The notes: a model not told the origin generated them from the letters alone. Counted from the first letter of the stretch, positions 1 through 10,102 are shown. The stretch is 64,000 nucleotides of DNA from JAWLCA01 sp041687395 (GCA_041687395.1 JAWLCA010000004.1:1-64000); one strand, 5' to 3'. Program-made: numbers and translations.

Positions 1-1
1 C

Positions 2-82
2 GCCTGGAACTTCTTCGCCAACGACATCGACACCGTCCGCTCAATCACCACCAGAGACTACGCCAAAACGGTCAAAGGTTAA
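2..82 (+). pseudogene. C-terminal tail of an IS630-type transposase, cut by the window edge
   Basis: An open frame enters from the left edge and stops with TAA at 80-82. Its last residues, ending RSITTRDYAKTVKG, resemble the usual end of IS630-family (DDE/Tc1-like) transposases. Only 26 residues are inside the window, so the catalytic domain cannot be judged. The frame is followed within 50 bases by the remnant of an unrelated IS5-type transposase, which suggests nested or successive insertions. The family call rests on a short tail and is tentative. Confidence 0.45.
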
Positions 83-129
83 GGCCGTTGGTATGAGACC
101 CGCACAACACCTGCGCGGGTCCCCGTCAC

Positions 130-486
130 GTGGGCTTCGTCGTGGCCGATCGGGGTTACCGCGGTCACTGCGTCAAAACCGTGAAGGTCTTCATCAGCGG
201 CGCCCGGCGCGGCATCACCGAGACGATCGCGAAACTGCTGCGACGACGAAGTGCCATCGAGCCGATGATCGGTCACATGAAAACCGACGGCCGCCTGACC
301 CAATGCCCGCTCAAGGGAACGACCGGCGACGCGCTCTTCGCGGTCCTGTGCGGCTGCGGCCACAACATCCGCATGATCCTGTGCCATCTGAGGGTCTTTT
401 TGTGCCAGTTCATCTGGCTGATCACACTGTTCCGAGCGTTTATGCGGGGCGCCGGGAGCCGTCCAGCACTGCAAATCGCCGCCTGA
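130..486 (+). pseudogene. IS5-family transposase, C-terminal remnant
   Basis: About 118 residues match the C-terminal third of an IS5-family DDE transposase: an ADRGYRG segment is followed by RRRSAIEPMIGHMKTDGRL, which carries the last catalytic glutamate and the conserved H-M-K stretch, and then by a hydrophobic tail. The N-terminal part with the first two catalytic aspartates is missing, because the sequence just upstream belongs to the IS630-like tail and a short non-coding joint. GTG at 130 is only the first possible start inside the remnant. The copy cannot transpose by itself. The element probably ends near 500-525, close to the truncated ABC ATPase that it may have broken. Confidence 0.8.
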
Positions 487-527
487 GGCCATTGTTCAGG
501 ATGAACTAATTGTCCTGCCACTCGGCT

Positions 528-851
528 TCAGCGACGCACTTGCGGCCAAAGGGCGTAGTCCTGGAACACCATGCCAAGACCGCGCCGTTCCGGCCGCAAT
601 AAATGACCCGGCACTGCGACCCGATTCCCGTCAATCACGATCTCGCCCGAGGTGGATGAGAGCAGCCCCGCCACAAGCCGCGACGGGGTCGTCTTGCCAC
701 AGCCGGACGGACCCAGCAGCGCCAGCGTCTGCCCAAGCGGTGGCGCCAGATCGATCCCCCGAAGAATGTGTGTGTGCCCATATGATACCGCAAGACGGTG
801 TGTTGAGATGGCGTCCAGTTCCATGGACGCCGCAATCTGTACAAGCTGCAC
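528..851 (-). pseudogene. Truncated ABC transporter ATPase (FbpC/PotA-type), N-terminal fragment
   Basis: The 107-residue reading frame holds only the first part of an ABC ATPase. A Walker A motif GPSGCGKTT and a Q-loop VFQDYALWPQ are present, but it stops right after the Q-loop, so the LSGGQ signature, Walker B and H-loop are absent. It looks related to the intact ATPase at 1766-2845, which has the same VFQDYALWP block. A start at MELDAIS (824) is as likely as 851. The truncation lies some 40 bases from the IS5 remnant, so an insertion-linked deletion is the simple explanation. It should not be functional as an ATPase. Confidence 0.8.
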
Positions 852-950
852 GTGTCATCCACCCACCCGCGCAAAGCCGAAGTAGTCGCGGTGGGTGACG
901 GCTTGATGACGCTTCTGTCCCGGCCGTTTCGACACCCGGGATCCCCCGCA

Positions 951-1739
951 TTACCCGCCCGACTGCGCCACGACGCCTGCCGTAGGGTCCCGCGCGACGA
1001 GATCGGTCAGGACAAGATAGGAGCTGAACTTGAATTCCCGCGGGTCCGCGAGCCGGTCCGTGAGCTCGCGGAACGACAGCCGGATGCTCTCCTCGATCTC
1101 CCCGTCATGGCAGACGGCGCGGAAGTCGTCGGGCAACGTCAGGTCGTAGATGATGAGCAGTTCCTGGTGGAACCCGCGCGGCGAGACGTATTGCACCGCC
1201 AGTTCGCCAATCCGGTGCAGGCCGTGCATCAAGTCGGGGCTGACCCCCGCCTCCTCCCATCCTTCCAGAAGGGCGGTCTGTTCCAGGCTGTTTCCCGCCG
1301 CGCGTCCGCCGGCAATCAGCGTGTCCCACCGACCGGGGTTGGACGGCGCCTGGGCCGAGCGACGCGAGATCCACACCGACGGCTGCCCGGGTCCGTCCGC
1401 CCCGGCCAGCCCGTTGATGTGGACCTTCTGCGCCCAGAACCCCAGGATGCGCAGCGCGCTGCGATCCAGTCGTGCAAGTTCAGCGCCGTACGGCCCGACC
1501 ATGACCGGCATCTGCTCGTGGCGCTCGGGCTCGATCCAGCCCTGATGGAACAGCTCGGCGCGGATGTCCTCCAGCCGGTCCGTCGGATCGCCGGTCACAA
1601 GCGTCACGTGCGGACCGTCCGCAAGGAGCCCGCGCCGGACGAGGTGATCGGCAACCGGCAACGCGACCGCGCCAAGGGGGTCGGGCTGATCCCGGAAGTG
1701 AAGCGGGCGAAATGCACGGGCGACTGGATTGGGGGTCAC
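951..1739 (-). CDS. NUDIX hydrolase with DUF4743 (thiamin-pyrophosphokinase-like) N-terminal region
   Basis: The protein of about 262 residues has an N-terminal DUF4743-like region (FRPLHFRDQ...LGAVALPVADHL) and a NUDIX domain in its second half. The NUDIX box reads GGRAAGNSLEQTALLEGWEE then AGV: the EE-x-G metal-binding core is kept, while the usual arginine of the RE pair is leucine. Eukaryotic proteins of this type (Tnr3/YJR142W) are known to hydrolyse damaged thiamin diphosphates. I chose the GTG at 1739 because it starts 26 bases after the upstream ATPase stop and begins at the conserved region; the frame stays open further upstream. It is the last intact gene of the importer operon, so it may process an imported compound (inference). 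Confidence 0.75.
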   Translation of the reverse strand: MTPNPVARAFRPLHFRDQPDPLGAVALPVADHLVRRGLLADGPHVTLVTGDPTDRLEDIRAELFHQGWIEPERHEQMPVMVGPYGAELARLDRSALRILGFWAQKVHINGLAGADGPGQPSVWISRRSAQAPSNPGRWDTLIAGGRAAGNSLEQTALLEGWEEAGVSPDLMHGLHRIGELAVQYVSPRGFHQELLIIYDLTLPDDFRAVCHDGEIEESIRLSFRELTDRLADPREFKFSSYLVLTDLVARDPTAGVVAQSGG

Positions 1740-1765
1740 GGGGGGCGGGTCCAAGGGTTGACTGG

Positions 1766-2838
<1,073 letters not shown>

Positions 2839-2845
<7 letters not shown>

Positions 2846-4602
2846 GGCCGGGTCCTTTCCGGTCGGGGGGACTGGATCAGCCGCAACAGCACCAGCCGGG
2901 ACGCCGCGCTGATCCCGGCGATGATCGCCACGGTCAGGCCGCCGGCCAGCAGCGTGGCGGCCGTGGCCGCGCCGAACTCGCCCTGTTCGAAGGCCCGGTT
3001 GACGTAGACGGGCAGCACGTCAAGCCGGGGCGGGCGCAGGATCGAGTTGATCGCGAGATCGAACATCGCCGCGCCGAAGGCCGTCAGCGTGGCCGACACG
3101 AGCGCTGCTGCGATCAGCGGCAAGACGATGGTGGCGATGCGCCGCGCCAGCCCCGCCCCCTGCAGCGCCGCCGCCTGCAGCATCGAGGCAGGGACCTGCG
3201 CCATTGCCCCCAGAAGCACCCGCACCGCGATCGGCACCGCGCCCGCGATCCCCGCCAGGACAAGGATGAACGGATGGCCGTAAAGCGACAAGCCCGCACG
3301 GTCCACCAGCGGCGCGTTCCAGATGAAGATATAGCCAATCCCCAGCACCACCCCCGGCACGGCAAGGCTGAGGGTGCAGGTCAGGTCGATCAGCCGGTTC
3401 AGCCGGAAGCCCGAGAAGGTCAGCACATAAGCCGCCGCCGCAGCGATCAGGCCCGACCCGAGAGCAGCCTGTGCGGCGATGGCGGTGGAATTGCGCAGCG
3501 CGCTTAGGAAGGCACCGCTGGTTTCCAGCACATACCCGTAGTGGCGCAGCGTGAGGTTGTTCCAGCCGATCCCCTGCGAGATCCGGTCGGTGAACGACAC
3601 GATGACGCTCGACCCGATCGGGATCAGAAGCGCCAGCGCCAGCGCCGCTAAGGCAATCGCGTTGGGCAGTAGCGCCAAGCTGGCGACGCCCGTCGGCGCG
3701 AGCTGCGCCCGCGCCCCGAGGACATCGTAGCGCCGGCTGCGAAGCACGCGGAAGTAAGCCACCACCGCCAGCAGCATGATGAAGGTAACGTAGAAGGCCA
3801 TGACCCCTGCGAGGTCGAACCGGATCGGCGACTGGTTGATCGCTACGTAGATCGCATAGGTCAGGGTCGGGAAGCGATAGGTCGTGGCCAGCGCCGCGGG
3901 CAGGCCGAAATCGCCCAGCACGTCGATGAAGATCAAAAGCGCGCCCGACAGCACGGCAGGCAGCAGCATCGGCAGGCGCACGGTCAGCAGCACCCGCAGC
4001 GGCCCCGCCCCGTTCAGTCGCGCGGCGTGGGCATAGTCCTCCATCCGCCATTGCAGCGCGGCTGACACGGTGAGGTAGGCAAAGGGAAAGGACTTGAGGC
4101 TCATCACCACCGCGAGGCCCCAGGGATTGAAGACGAGGTCCGGCACGAAGCCCAGCCCGAACCACTGGTTCGCGAGGCCGCCGCGGCTGGCGAACAGGAT
4201 CCAGCCCTGCGCAAGGATAAACGAAGGCAGGATGATGATCGCCCAAGCCGCCACGTCCAGCGCCGGGCCCAGCACCGGCCGCGCGCCGTGCCGAAGGATG
4301 GCGAGCCCGCTGCCCATCAGCCCGCCGATGACGGCGGCGATGGTGGCGAGAAACAGCGAGTTCCACAGCGCGCGCCGCCACAGCGGCCGCTCGAATATCT
4401 CCATGAGCCCGCCAAGGCCGATCCCGCGAGGCTGACCCGTGAAGGCGCCGGGCATGAACGCCTGCAGCAGCACGGCCGCCATCGGCCCCAGAACCAGAAC
4501 CACCAGCGCCGCGACCACCGCGAGGCCCAGGCAGTCCTCGGGCAGAAGCCGCCGCCGTGGCCGGGGACCCCGGGCAGGGTGCGGAACGGCGAGGTCGGTC
4601 AT
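2839..4602 (-). CDS. Two-domain ABC transporter permease, FbpB/ThiP/AepW type
   Basis: A 587-residue inner-membrane protein made of two fused BPD-transport permease domains, each with about six hydrophobic segments. EAA-like loops occur around LNGAGPLRVLLTVRLPML in the first half and ALQGAGLARRIATIVLPL in the second. The length is usual for fused permeases that work with FbpC-type ATPases. It overlaps the ATPase start and lies 80 bases downstream of the binding-protein gene, with a hairpin in the gap (4636-4660). Ferric iron is the default annotation, but thiamin or organophosphonate transport is equally compatible with the neighbours. Confidence 0.88.
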
Positions 4603-4635
4603 GGGCAGGCTCCGGCCGCAGGGGTCATGGAACGG

Positions 4636-4660
4636 GGATGGCCGATCCGCCCGGCCATCC
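4636..4660. terminator. Stem-loop between binding-protein and permease genes
   Basis: A 9-bp perfect inverted repeat (GGATGGCCG / CGGCCATCC) with a 7-base loop lies in the 80-base gap after the binding-protein gene. No run of T follows on the minus strand, so it looks more like an mRNA-stabilising or attenuating hairpin than a full terminator. Such hairpins often raise binding-protein output relative to permease. Confidence 0.5.
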
Positions 4661-4682
4661 TGGGAAGGCTCTGCCTCCCGCC

Positions 4683-5705
4683 TCAGTTCAGCGCCTGATC
4701 GGCGAACCAGGTCTTGATCTCGGCCTCGTGCTCGACCGCGAAGGCGTCGGAGGCGACAAGGTAGGTCTGCCCCTCCGGCGGGCCGTCGGCACGACGTTCC
4801 GCACCGGTCACGGTCGGTTCGAACTTCCCGTCGGACGGAATCGCGGCGGCCAGATGGCTTTGCGTCGCGGGTTCAAGCAGCCATTCGACAAAGGCCTTCG
4901 CCGCCTCGGGCCGGGTGGTCGCGGCCTGGAGGCCGACGCCGCGGACTACGCCCGGGGCGCCGTCCTCCGGCCAGACCACGCTCACCGGAACCTCGCCGTC
5001 CGCCAGAACCGTGTAGGCCACTTGCGAGGTGATCAGCGCCAGCGAGATGTCGCCCGCGGCCAGCGCCGCGCCGGTCGGTCCGTTGGTGCGGAACACCCGC
5101 ATCCCGTTCTCGAAATAGCTGGTGAACAGGTTGCGCGCGCCCTCGTCGCCGAGGGATTCGAAAAACTGGGCGACGCATGGATAGGCCGGGGCAGCCACCG
5201 CCGGGTCGGCCATGCCGAACTGGCCGTTGAAGCGCGGATCGGCCAGATCGGCGAAGGTCGCGGGCGGCTGGTCTACCAGATCGGTGCGGTAGAGCATGAC
5301 GCAGGACGCAGCCAGCCCGATGGGGAACCATGACCGGTTCTCGGGCAGGTAGGTCAGACCGATCTCGTTGAGGTTGCCGAGGTTCGCGGGTTCCACCCCG
5401 CGCATCAGCGCGTCCTGCTGGTCCAGCATGTGGAACGTGTAGGATCCGTTGAAGATCAGCACGTCCCATTGCGGGTTGGCCGCTTCGGCCGCGATGCGGG
5501 CGAGGATCTCGCCGCCCGACATCTGGACGACGTCGATCTCGCGGCCGGTGTCGGCCTCAAAGCGCTCGGTGATCGCGCCCTCGAAGTCGTTGGTGTAAAG
5601 GACAAGCGGGCCGGCGGCATCCTGTGCCACGGCAGGCAGGCCAACGGCGGCTGCGGCCGTCAGGGCCGCTGTACCAAGGGCGGTCTGGAACGGTGTCATG
5701 GGCAT
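4683..5705 (-). CDS. ABC transporter periplasmic substrate-binding protein (FbpA/ThiB/PhnS-like)
   Basis: About 338-340 residues. The N-terminus MTPFQTALGTAALTAAAAVGL followed by PAVAQDA is a clear signal peptide with cleavage after AVA or AQ. The mature part (LVLYTNDFEGAITERFEADTG...) is a type 2 periplasmic-binding fold related to FbpA. The paired tyrosines typical of ferric-binding FbpA are not seen in the SQVAYTV region, so iron is doubtful. The frame runs back without a stop into the LysR gene. The start at 5705 (MPM...) or 5699 is chosen because a signal peptide works only at the N-terminus. The ribosome-binding site is weak (GCGAG). Confidence 0.85.
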   Translation of the reverse strand: MPMTPFQTALGTAALTAAAAVGLPAVAQDAAGPLVLYTNDFEGAITERFEADTGREIDVVQMSGGEILARIAAEAANPQWDVLIFNGSYTFHMLDQQDALMRGVEPANLGNLNEIGLTYLPENRSWFPIGLAASCVMLYRTDLVDQPPATFADLADPRFNGQFGMADPAVAAPAYPCVAQFFESLGDEGARNLFTSYFENGMRVFRTNGPTGAALAAGDISLALITSQVAYTVLADGEVPVSVVWPEDGAPGVVRGVGLQAATTRPEAAKAFVEWLLEPATQSHLAAAIPSDGKFEPTVTGAERRADGPPEGQTYLVASDAFAVEHEAEIKTWFADQALN

Positions 5706-6755
5706 CTCGCTTTCGCTGCTGTTCCGGGTAGGCGCCAGTGGGGGCGTGGTCCCCTTGCGCATGTCCGGGGTAGGCAGTGCAGGAAACAGCTTTGTGACAT
5801 CGCCCAGCGGCAATTCCGGGACAGCAGGTTCCCGTTTTGGAACCCCCTGAAGCGGCCCGAGAATGTCCGCCTTGACCCGCGCCGCGATCTCGTCTGCGCA
5901 GAGGCGCAGGGTGGCGTTCATGCTTTCCCGCGACGCGGTCAGCAGCGTCATCGCCACCGCAGGGCCGGTCCAGTCCTGCAACACACGGCGCAGCGCGCCA
6001 CTGGCCAGCCCCTCGCGTGCCGAGACCTCGGGCAACAGCGCCAGCCCCAGACCAGCCGACGCCGCCGCGGCGAGAAGCACGGCATCGGCCGTCACCAGCC
6101 GGGGCTGCGCCTGCACAGCCTCCACCGTCCCCGCCGCGTCGGACAGGGGCCAGAGGTCGGCCCGTGGGTCGACACCGAAGGCCAGCAGGTCCGCCCCCGC
6201 CAGATCGGCCGGATGCAGCGGCACACCGGTCCGGTCCAGATGACCGGGCGCGGCCACGAGGATCATCGGGTTTCGGCAGATGCGACGCTGGATCAGCACG
6301 CTGTCGCGCAGGCTCCAGGCATGGGCGCGCAGCACGAGGTCATTGGCATCGCCGACCGGGTCGGGGTCGCGCTCCGAGACTTCCAGCGCGAACGACAGGC
6401 GCGGATGCGCCTCCATCAGCGCGCCCAGGTGGACCGGCAGGCGCGGCGCCACCACCGACGACACGCTCAGCACGACCTGCCCCGCGATCTCGCGCCGCGC
6501 GCTGAGGAGCCTTTCCTCGGCCTCGCGCGCGGCCTGCACCATGCGCAGCCCCAGCCGATAGGCCTCCTCTCCGGCGGGGGTCAGCGTGAACTCCTCGCCG
6601 CTGCGGATGATCAGACGCGTCTTCAGTTGCGCCTCGAGCCCCGCCAGTCTGCGGCTGACGGTCGATTTCGGCAGGTTCAGCGCGCGACCGGCCTTCAGGA
6701 TTCCCTGATGCTCGACGATCGCCACAAACAGGCGCAGGTCATTCAGGTCCAGCAA
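5706..6755 (-). CDS. LysR-family transcriptional regulator, reading through into the binding-protein gene
   Basis: The first 60 residues form a LysR winged helix-turn-helix (DLRLFVAIVEHQGILKAGRA, LNLPKSTVSRRLAGLE), and residues 90-300 an effector-binding domain. Regulators of this type end near residue 300. Here no stop codon occurs and about 45 proline-rich residues lead directly into the signal peptide of the binding protein in the same frame. Either the stop was lost recently or the two genes are read separately by an internal start. A perfect inverted repeat at 5827-5844 sits in the linker and could be the operator. The regulator probably controls the downstream importer (inference). Confidence 0.8.
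5827..5844. promoter_or_regulatory. Operator-like inverted repeat between LysR and binding-protein segments
   Basis: GGTTCC and GGAACC face each other across a 6-base spacer (CGTTTT). The inner part fits a dyad of LysR-box size. It lies about 120 bases upstream of the binding-protein start, where a regulator site would be expected, yet inside sequence that is formally coding. Confidence 0.5.
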
Positions 6756-6822
6756 AACCGCCCCTTCCGTCGTGGCGACCCGTCTGCAGCGCGCGGCGCG
6801 GTGCCGGTCGCGCAGGCCGTCG

Positions 6823-7620
6823 TCAGATGATGCGCCTGCGGATTGAGGACGAAAGCTGCTCGAACCCGATCACCGCGACCAGCACCACGAGGATGATGGC
6901 CGCCGCCTGATCATACTGGAAGAGCCGCATCGCGGTGGACAGCTCCACCCCGATCCCGCCCGCACCGACGAGGCCCAGCGTCACCGCCGAGCGGATCGCC
7001 TTTTCCACGGAATAGAGCGAGGTCGCCGTCATCGACGCGAAGCTTTCCGGCAGAATCGCCCCGGCAATCACCGAAAGCCGGCCAGCCCCGGTCGAGGTAA
7101 GCGCCTCGGACGGTCCCTTCTGAACTTCCTCGAACCGTTCCGAATAGAACCGCGCGGCGAACCCGATGGTGTCCATGATGATGGCAAGTATGCCCGCCAG
7201 CGGACCGAGGCCCACGGCCACCACAAAGATCAGCGCCCAGATCAGGTCCGGGATCGTGCGGGCGATGGCGATCACCTGCCGCGCGACGAAGCGCACGGCG
7301 CCGTTGGGCGCGGTGTTGCGCGCCGCCAGCAGCGCCAGAGGGATCGACAGGATGCACCCGAAGGTCACGCCGACGACGGCGATGTTCAGCGTCTCCAGCA
7401 TCGACCAGCCAATGCTCTCCCAGCGGGCGAAGTCGGGCGGGATCGCCAGCGACACGAAGCGGACGAAGTTCGTGGCCCCCCGGACCAGCCGGTCTAAGGA
7501 CACCTCGGCACCGTAGAGCCCCTGGATGAAGAAGGCCGCAAAGGCCACCATCAGCACCCAGGCGAGCGCCGAAGGTCCACGCACGCGCGGCGGCAAGTCA
7601 GAACGGCTTTGGGCACTCAT
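6823..7620 (-). CDS. phnE: ABC transporter permease, PhnE family
   Basis: The 265-residue membrane protein has about six hydrophobic helices. It carries the PhnE-type core IARTIPDLIWALIFVVAVGLG, followed by RFYSERFEEVQKGPSEAL and the EAA-like ILPESFASMTATSLYSVE. PhnE pairs with a PhnC ATPase and a PhnD binding protein to import phosphonates, phosphite or phosphate-like oxyanions. The start overlaps the ATPase stop by four bases. The regulator gene follows after 67 bases on the same strand. Substrate within the oxyanion/organophosphonate range is not decided by the sequence. Confidence 0.9.
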   Translation of the reverse strand: MSAQSRSDLPPRVRGPSALAWVLMVAFAAFFIQGLYGAEVSLDRLVRGATNFVRFVSLAIPPDFARWESIGWSMLETLNIAVVGVTFGCILSIPLALLAARNTAPNGAVRFVARQVIAIARTIPDLIWALIFVVAVGLGPLAGILAIIMDTIGFAARFYSERFEEVQKGPSEALTSTGAGRLSVIAGAILPESFASMTATSLYSVEKAIRSAVTLGLVGAGGIGVELSTAMRLFQYDQAAAIILVVLVAVIGFEQLSSSIRRRII

Positions 7621-8450
7621 TCTGCGGCCTCCAGGGTTTCAGGCGTTGCGTCCACCCGCACGTCGCCCACATAAAGCGCATCCAGATCGGTGCGGGCGAT
7701 CCCTGCCGTCGTCGCGTCGATCACTACGCGCCCGGCCTTCATCCCGATGATGCGTTTGCCGAATTCCTGCGCCAGATCGAGCTGGTGAAGCGTGCAGAGC
7801 AGGCTCAGCCCTTCTTCCTCGACGATCCGCCACAACAGCTCCAGCACCTCGCGGCCCGCCTTGGGGTCGAGGCTCGCGATCGGCTCGTCCGCGATCACGA
7901 CCTGCGGCGCCTGCATCAGCATCCGCGCGATGGCGACGCGCTGCTGCTGGCCGCCCGACAGCTCGGCCGGGCGGTGCGTCGCACGGTCGGCCAGTCCCAC
8001 CCGGTCGAGGCAGTGCATTGCCCGTTCACGGTCCTCGGCCCGCGCAAAGGCGTTGGTCACGCCGAGGATACCGAAGGGTCGTTTCCCCATTGCCCCGAAG
8101 AGCACGTTCTGGTGCGCCGACAGCTGCGGCACCAGGTTGAACTGCTGGAATACGTATCCCATCTGCCGCCGCGCCGCCCGCAGCACCCGCGAGGGCGCAC
8201 CGGTGATGGCCTGGCCGTCCAACTCGATCCGGCCGGACTCGACCGCTTCCAGCCCATTCAGCGCGCGCAGCAGGGTCGACTTCCCGCAGCCGTTCGCGCC
8301 CAGAAGCACCGCGCCATCGCCCCGCGCCAGATCGAACGACACGCCGCGCAGCACGTGCAGCGCCCCGAACCGGACGTGAACGTCGTGCGCCCGTAGGACT
8401 GGCGTCACGACTGAGGCGGGCATCGTCACGGGGACAGGCTCCTTCTGCAA
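7617..8450 (-). CDS. phnC: Phosphonate-type ABC transporter ATPase, PhnC family
   Basis: The 277-residue ATPase shows Walker A GANGCGKST at 51-59, a Q-loop YVFQQFNLVPQ, the signature LSGGQQQRV near residue 163, Walker B VVIADEPIASLDP and an H-loop LHQLD. The insert around FGAMGKRPFGILGV after the Q-loop is typical of PhnC. A start inside the first 20 residues (for example ATG at residue 10) is also possible. It sits between phnD (53-base gap containing a hairpin) and phnE (four-base overlap) and so forms a phnDCE set. Confidence 0.9.
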   Translation of the reverse strand: MQKEPVPVTMPASVVTPVLRAHDVHVRFGALHVLRGVSFDLARGDGAVLLGANGCGKSTLLRALNGLEAVESGRIELDGQAITGAPSRVLRAARRQMGYVFQQFNLVPQLSAHQNVLFGAMGKRPFGILGVTNAFARAEDRERAMHCLDRVGLADRATHRPAELSGGQQQRVAIARMLMQAPQVVIADEPIASLDPKAGREVLELLWRIVEEEGLSLLCTLHQLDLAQEFGKRIIGMKAGRVVIDATTAGIARTDLDALYVGDVRVDATPETLEAAE

Positions 8451-8453
8451 GCA

Positions 8454-8482
8454 CGGACGGCGCCCGGTCGGGGCGCCGTCCG
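8454..8482. terminator. Stem-loop between phnD-like and phnC genes
   Basis: An 11-bp perfect stem (CGGACGGCGCC with its complement) closes a 7-base loop in the short gap after the binding-protein gene. There is no T-run, so partial termination or 3' protection of the phnD message is more likely than full termination. Confidence 0.55.
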
Positions 8483-8503
8483 GTTCGGGACGTCGGGGAT
8501 GGC

Positions 8504-9385
8504 TCAGCTATCGAGCGCAATCCCGGCCACGGCATAGGCCTCGCGGACCATGTCGTAAACCGACGGGTCGGTCTCGAAGGACATGAAGCTGTCGTCCTCG
8601 AGGAACTTTTCGGAGTTCCTGTCGGTCGTGGTCAGTGCGGTCCAGAGCATGTCGGCGTTGGCCGACATGGTGGCGCGCAGCGCGTCCCGGCACTCCTGCG
8701 GCAGCGAGGCGCGCATGATGACCGGATCGCCGGGCAGGCGGCCGCTTTCGGCCAGCAGCCGGTACTCGGTGCCCGGATCCTGCTTCATTACCGCGGCATA
8801 GTCCTTGTTGCCGCCGCCCATCGCGTCGACATCACCATTGATCAGCACCTGGATGCGGGCGTCGCCGGCCATCACGATCTCGACGTCGCTGTCCACGTTC
8901 AGACCTGCCTGCGCCATCATCATCATCGGGAAGATGTGCCCTGAGGTCGAGCCGACGTCCTTGAGCGCCACCTTGCGGCCCTTGAGATCCGCCATCGTCA
9001 TGACGTCGCTGTCGGCCTTCACAACAAAAGATGATCCATAGCTGGGCCGCTCGATCGAGAACAGGACGTCAAGCGGTGCGAGGGTCTGGAACAGCACGAA
9101 TTCGGACGGACCCGAGAAGACGAAGTCGACCTCGTCGAACTGAAGCGCGGTACCGGCCGCGGTGCGGTTCGAAAGCGAATAAAGCGCCAGTTCCACGCCA
9201 GTCACTTCTTGGAAAGCAGCGGCGAAGGGCGCGAACGCCTCCTCCAGCACGCCCATCCCCTCGATTCCGGTATCGGCCAACTTGAGCGGCGACGGGCAGA
9301 CCTCGGCGACGTTCTGCGCTGAGACGGCGCCTGTGGCGCAGAGGGCGATTGCGGATGCGGACGCGATTCTGGTGAAGATGGTCAT
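8504..9385 (-). CDS. phnD: Phosphate/phosphite/phosphonate ABC transporter substrate-binding protein, PhnD-like
   Basis: The 293-residue exported protein starts MTIFTRIASASAIALCATGA, a signal peptide ending near VSAQ. The mature part has the PhnD-family features ALQFDEVDFVFSGPSEFVLF and LKGRKVALKDVGSTSGHIFP. The start at 9385 is supported by a strong GGAGG ribosome-binding site six bases upstream; the open frame extends further but without homology. It is the first gene of the phnDCE set and probably of the whole importer run down to the NUDIX gene. The ligand could be phosphonate, phosphite or another oxyanion. Confidence 0.88.
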   Translation of the reverse strand: MTIFTRIASASAIALCATGAVSAQNVAEVCPSPLKLADTGIEGMGVLEEAFAPFAAAFQEVTGVELALYSLSNRTAAGTALQFDEVDFVFSGPSEFVLFQTLAPLDVLFSIERPSYGSSFVVKADSDVMTMADLKGRKVALKDVGSTSGHIFPMMMMAQAGLNVDSDVEIVMAGDARIQVLINGDVDAMGGGNKDYAAVMKQDPGTEYRLLAESGRLPGDPVIMRASLPQECRDALRATMSANADMLWTALTTTDRNSEKFLEDDSFMSFETDPSVYDMVREAYAVAGIALDS

Positions 9386-10102
9386 GGTAGCCTCCGTGTT
9401 GCGTTGCACGGCTGGTACCGGCCCAACGTAACACTGGCATGAAAGGACGTGCGGGTTCTGCATCAGGGCCTCACGACCTTCGCCGACCGAGCAATATGGC
9501 CAGAGACTCAAAAGTCGCGCAAGATTAGCTCCGTCGCGACAGCCACTTATGCCCGAAAGCCGCTTCCGACCATTTGCGTCGGACCCGTGAGGAAGCGTGA
9601 CCGCGCGAGGTGCTCGCGTGTGAGCACGTGTTGCCTCTTGCGATTCCCCTGATCAAGGCGGGACTTCGAATAACCGCTTCCGCTGAACGCCACGGTTGCA
9701 ACGCCGCAGTGCCGTAAGTCCGCTCCCCGCCCACCCTGTCGAATGCTTTCGCGGTCGCAGCGCAAACCGAGCACGCGCGACGAACGGCAGGAAGGTCCGC
9801 ACAGCGGCCGTCGGTGGGCCGAAGTACAGAACTTGCATCGAGCCTCCCGAAGATTTCTTCGGGAGGCTTCCACCCGAGGGACTCACTGCAGCTTGGGCCA
9901 ATTGCCACTTCCGCCTCGTATTGCACCATTTACTGAAAGGGGCTGGCCGGACGCCTGCCCTCTGCAGTATATATGCAGTCCTGCCGACGATCGCTTTGAG
10001 CCCAGACCGACCGCGCTGGTGATGGGTCGCTCTTCACTTTCAGTCACTATTGACGATGAACTGCCTTGTTGCCGAATGGCGCAAAGAGCGTATCCCGGAC
10101 GC
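9386..10102. other. 717-base stretch without a recognisable gene
   Basis: Open frames here have no family features and overlap one another on both strands, so I call none. The first 100 bases should hold the promoter of the phnDCE operon. The middle contains a strong perfect hairpin (9841-9868). The section 9640-10020 has the irregular composition of decayed sequence. No tRNA or other RNA gene was recognised. Confidence 0.6.
9841..9868. repeat. Perfect 12-bp inverted repeat (stem-loop)
   Basis: AGCCTCCCGAAG and CTTCGGGAGGCT flank a four-base loop (ATTT). Neither side is followed by a T-run, so it is not a standard terminator. It may be a relic of a gene end, a small RNA hairpin or a dispersed repeat. 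Confidence 0.6.

Noticed and set aside
9525..9929. Possible 134-residue gene on the minus strand and overlapping plus-strand frames in the same place
   Set aside because: No ribosome-binding site, no domain and competing frames of equal length on both strands.
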